The notes beneath the pieces were generated by a model, which saw only the letters and a list, made by a program, of their open reading frames with translations, did no database searches and was not told where the DNA came from. A stretch of DNA of 64,000 bases from Oscillospiraceae bacterium (GTDB lineage Bacteria > Bacillota > Clostridia > Oscillospirales > Oscillospiraceae): assembly GCA_016286665.1 (NCBI GenBank), contig JAEETX010000002.1, positions 1-64,000 of the forward strand, written 5' to 3'. The position numbers and the translations under genes were made by a program. Below, in pieces: positions 62,250 to 64,000 of the stretch (position 1 is its first letter; every line of letters begins with the position of its first letter).

Positions 62250-64000
62250 CGCACTTGCCCCCTTCCAGCAGGCGGTTCGCGCCGCAGCCCAGGCACTGTT
62301 TCCGGCAGTCGGGGCTGACGACGCCGCGTTCGGAGAGGTGCTTTTCCCGCAGGAGGTGGGTTTTTTGGACGCCGTCGTCGATCACATCCCAGGGCAAAAG
62401 CTCCTCCTCGCCCCGAAGGCGGCGCACATAGAAATCCGGATCCAGCCCGGCTTCCCGAAACGCCTGAAGCCAGGCGGCATAATCAAAATACTCCTCCCAG
62501 GCCTGAAGACCGCCGGAAGAAGCGAACAGGCGCTCCAGTACCTTTCCCAGGCGGCGGTCCCCCACCGCAAGGGCCGCTTCGATATAGCTCACGTCCGGCT
62601 CATGCCAGGAATAGCTGATGGCCTTGGAGCGCATGGAATCCTTCAGCAGCTTCTGTTTGCGGATGAGCTCCTCACGGCTGTCCTGGGGAAACCACTGGAA
62701 GGGGGTCATGGGCTTGGGGATAAAGCAGGAGGTGGAAACGGTGATGCGCACGCCCCGGCTGCGGTTGGGCGTGGCTTCCCGCCAGACCTGCCAGACCTTA
62801 TAGGCCAGGTCCGCGATGCCCAGCACATCCTCGTCCGTCTCTGTGGGCAGGCCCAGCATGAAATAGAGCTTCACGCTGCTCCAGCCGCCGGAAAAGGCGG
62901 TGCGGCAGGCATTCAGCAGGTCCTCCTCCGTCACGTTTTTGTTGATGACGTCCCGCAGGCGCTGGGTGCCCGCTTCGGGCGCGAAGGTCAGGCCGCTGCG
63001 GCGCACCTTCTGCACCCGCTGCATCAGCTCGAGGGAGAAATTGTCTGCTCGCAGAGACGGCAGGGACAGGCTGACGCTCCTGGGCTCGCACCAATCCAGC
63101 AGGCCGTCGCACAGCGCGCCAAGCTCCTTATAATCGCTGGTGCTGAGGCTGGTGAGGCTGATTTCCTCATAGCCGGAACAGCGGAGGCTTTCGATCCCCT
63201 GGCGGATCAGGGTCTCCGCCCGCTTGGCCCGAACGGGCCGGTAAATATATCCCGCCTGGCAGAAGCGGCAGCCCCGGATGCAGCCCCGGAAAAGCTCCAG
63301 CATGGTCCGGTCATGAACGATCTCCGTGGAAGGGATGATGGTGCGGACAGGGAAATCCGCCCTGTCCAGGTCCTGCAGGATGCGCTTGCGCACATATGCC
63401 GGCGCGCCCTCCTTCGGCGTGACGGAAGCGATCCGTCCGTCCGGCTGATAGGTCACATCGTAAAGGGACGGAACATAGACGCCCTCGATCTGCGCGGCGG
63501 CGCTGAGAAACTCCCCCTTCGTCCATCCTTCCCGCTTGGCCCTGCGGTACAGCTCCGTCAGCTCCGCGTCCAGCTCCTCGCCCTCCCCGATGGCCGCAAG
63601 GTCGATGAAATCGGCGATGGGCTCCGGATTGAACATGCAGGCGCCGCCGGCAAAAACGATGGGCTGCAGGTCCTTCCTGTCCTCGCTGCGCAGGGGGATG
63701 CCCGCCAGAGAAAGCATGTCCAGGATGCCGGTAAAGGACATCTCATAGCCCACGGAAAAGCCGATCAGGTCGAAATCCCGGATGGGGTCGCCGCTTTCCA
63801 GGGCATACAGCGGCACCTTCGCCGCGCGCATGGCCTCCGCCATGTCGCGCCAGGGCTCGAATACCCGCTCGCACCAGACGCCCGGCAGCTTGTTGAGCAC
63901 GCCGTAGAGGATGCGCAGGCCCAGGTTGGACATGCCGATCTCATAGGTATCCGGAAAACAGAGGGCAAAGCGCACCTCTGTTTCTTCCTTGCTTTTGATG
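62242..64000 (-). CDS. TIGR03960-family radical SAM protein, 5' end outside the window
   Basis: At least 586 residues are encoded, with the reading frame open to the right edge. The family consensus continues upstream of the GTG at 63975, so that is not the start; about 30-40 N-terminal residues are missing. A B12-binding-like N-terminal region (FPDTYEIGMSNLGL) precedes the radical-SAM core with the CIRGCRFC cluster, and a C-terminal cysteine motif (CRKQCLGCG) follows. It is paired with the DUF2344 gene, which it overlaps. The reaction is unknown; an RNA or tRNA modification role is only inferred. Confidence 0.9.
   Translation of the reverse strand, partial: IKSKEETEVRFALCFPDTYEIGMSNLGLRILYGVLNKLPGVWCERVFEPWRDMAEAMRAAKVPLYALESGDPIRDFDLIGFSVGYEMSFTGILDMLSLAGIPLRSEDRKDLQPIVFAGGACMFNPEPIADFIDLAAIGEGEELDAELTELYRRAKREGWTKGEFLSAAAQIEGVYVPSLYDVTYQPDGRIASVTPKEGAPAYVRKRILQDLDRADFPVRTIIPSTEIVHDRTMLELFRGCIRGCRFCQAGYIYRPVRAKRAETLIRQGIESLRCSGYEEISLTSLSTSDYKELGALCDGLLDWCEPRSVSLSLPSLRADNFSLELMQRVQKVRRSGLTFAPEAGTQRLRDVINKNVTEEDLLNACRTAFSGGWSSVKLYFMLGLPTETDEDVLGIADLAYKVWQVWREATPNRSRGVRITVSTSCFIPKPMTPFQWFPQDSREELIRKQKLLKDSMRSKAISYSWHEPDVSYIEAALAVGDRRLGKVLERLFASSGGLQAWEEYFDYAAWLQAFREAGLDPDFYVRRLRGEEELLPWDVIDDGVQKTHLLREKHLSERGVVSPDCRKQCLGCGANRLLEGGKCDA

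Noticed and set aside
63973..63975. GTG as the start of the radical SAM gene
   Set aside because: The frame stays open to the window edge and family proteins continue upstream of this point, so the gene is truncated by the window, not started here.

Overview
This window is an ordinary chromosomal segment from a GC-rich, low-complexity-free Bacillota genome, most likely an uncultured anaerobic clostridium of the Christensenellales/Oscillospirales type. The lineage evidence is Gram-positive hardware: CdaA/CdaR, RemA, a PASTA-domain kinase with its PP2C phosphatase, lipobox-bearing oligopeptide-binding proteins and RbgA. A PerR-like regulator beside a reverse rubrerythrin suggests a strict anaerobe, and a GH3 glycosidase suggests plant-polysaccharide use in a gut or rumen. 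The taxonomic placement is inference. No prophage, IS element, CRISPR array, tRNA or rRNA was seen.

Layout. 1-6846 (mostly leftward): the first codons of rpmE, rsmE, a rightward ferritin-like hypothetical gene, and a secA-pgeF-peptide-binding lipoprotein-cdd string. 7210-12083 (rightward): a gliding-type ABC cluster of ATPase, permease, GldG-like protein and DUF4340 protein. 12152-13341: an XRE regulator, a divergent coiled-coil gene, and a 161-bp imperfect palindrome flanked by TTGA. 13342-17173 (leftward): aldose epimerase and a P-type cation ATPase behind a yybP-ykoY (Mn2+) type riboswitch. 17174-25352 (leftward): an oligopeptide ABC operon (A, B, C, D, F and a small membrane protein) with an enlarged binding protein and permease. 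25545-31010: HAD phosphatase, reverse rubrerythrin and PerR (leftward), then a divergent Nudix-dehydrogenase-split transketolase operon. 31094-33879: a GH3 glycosidase and a small membrane protein.

33937-64000 is all leftward housekeeping. A tightly packed 15-gene string runs cdaA-cdaR-rseC-like-yicC-remA-gmk-rpoZ-priA-def-fmt-rsmB-rlmN-prpC-prkC-rsgA. Upstream of it are a cysteine desulfurase with a DUF3343 carrier, then lon, clpX, clpP and tig. Next come a phosphoesterase, thrC, an M19 dipeptidase, yraN, rnhB, rbgA, lepB and rplS with a structured leader. The window ends in a DUF2344/radical-SAM pair cut by the right edge.

The points most worth checking are: a ClpP whose catalytic Asp position is Asn; a cytidine deaminase lacking one canonical zinc cysteine; the TTGA-flanked palindrome; the Mn2+-type riboswitch; matched insertions in the oligopeptide-binding protein and permease; and a probably leaderless Nudix transcript. 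Non-ATG starts and TGn-extended -10 promoters recur throughout.
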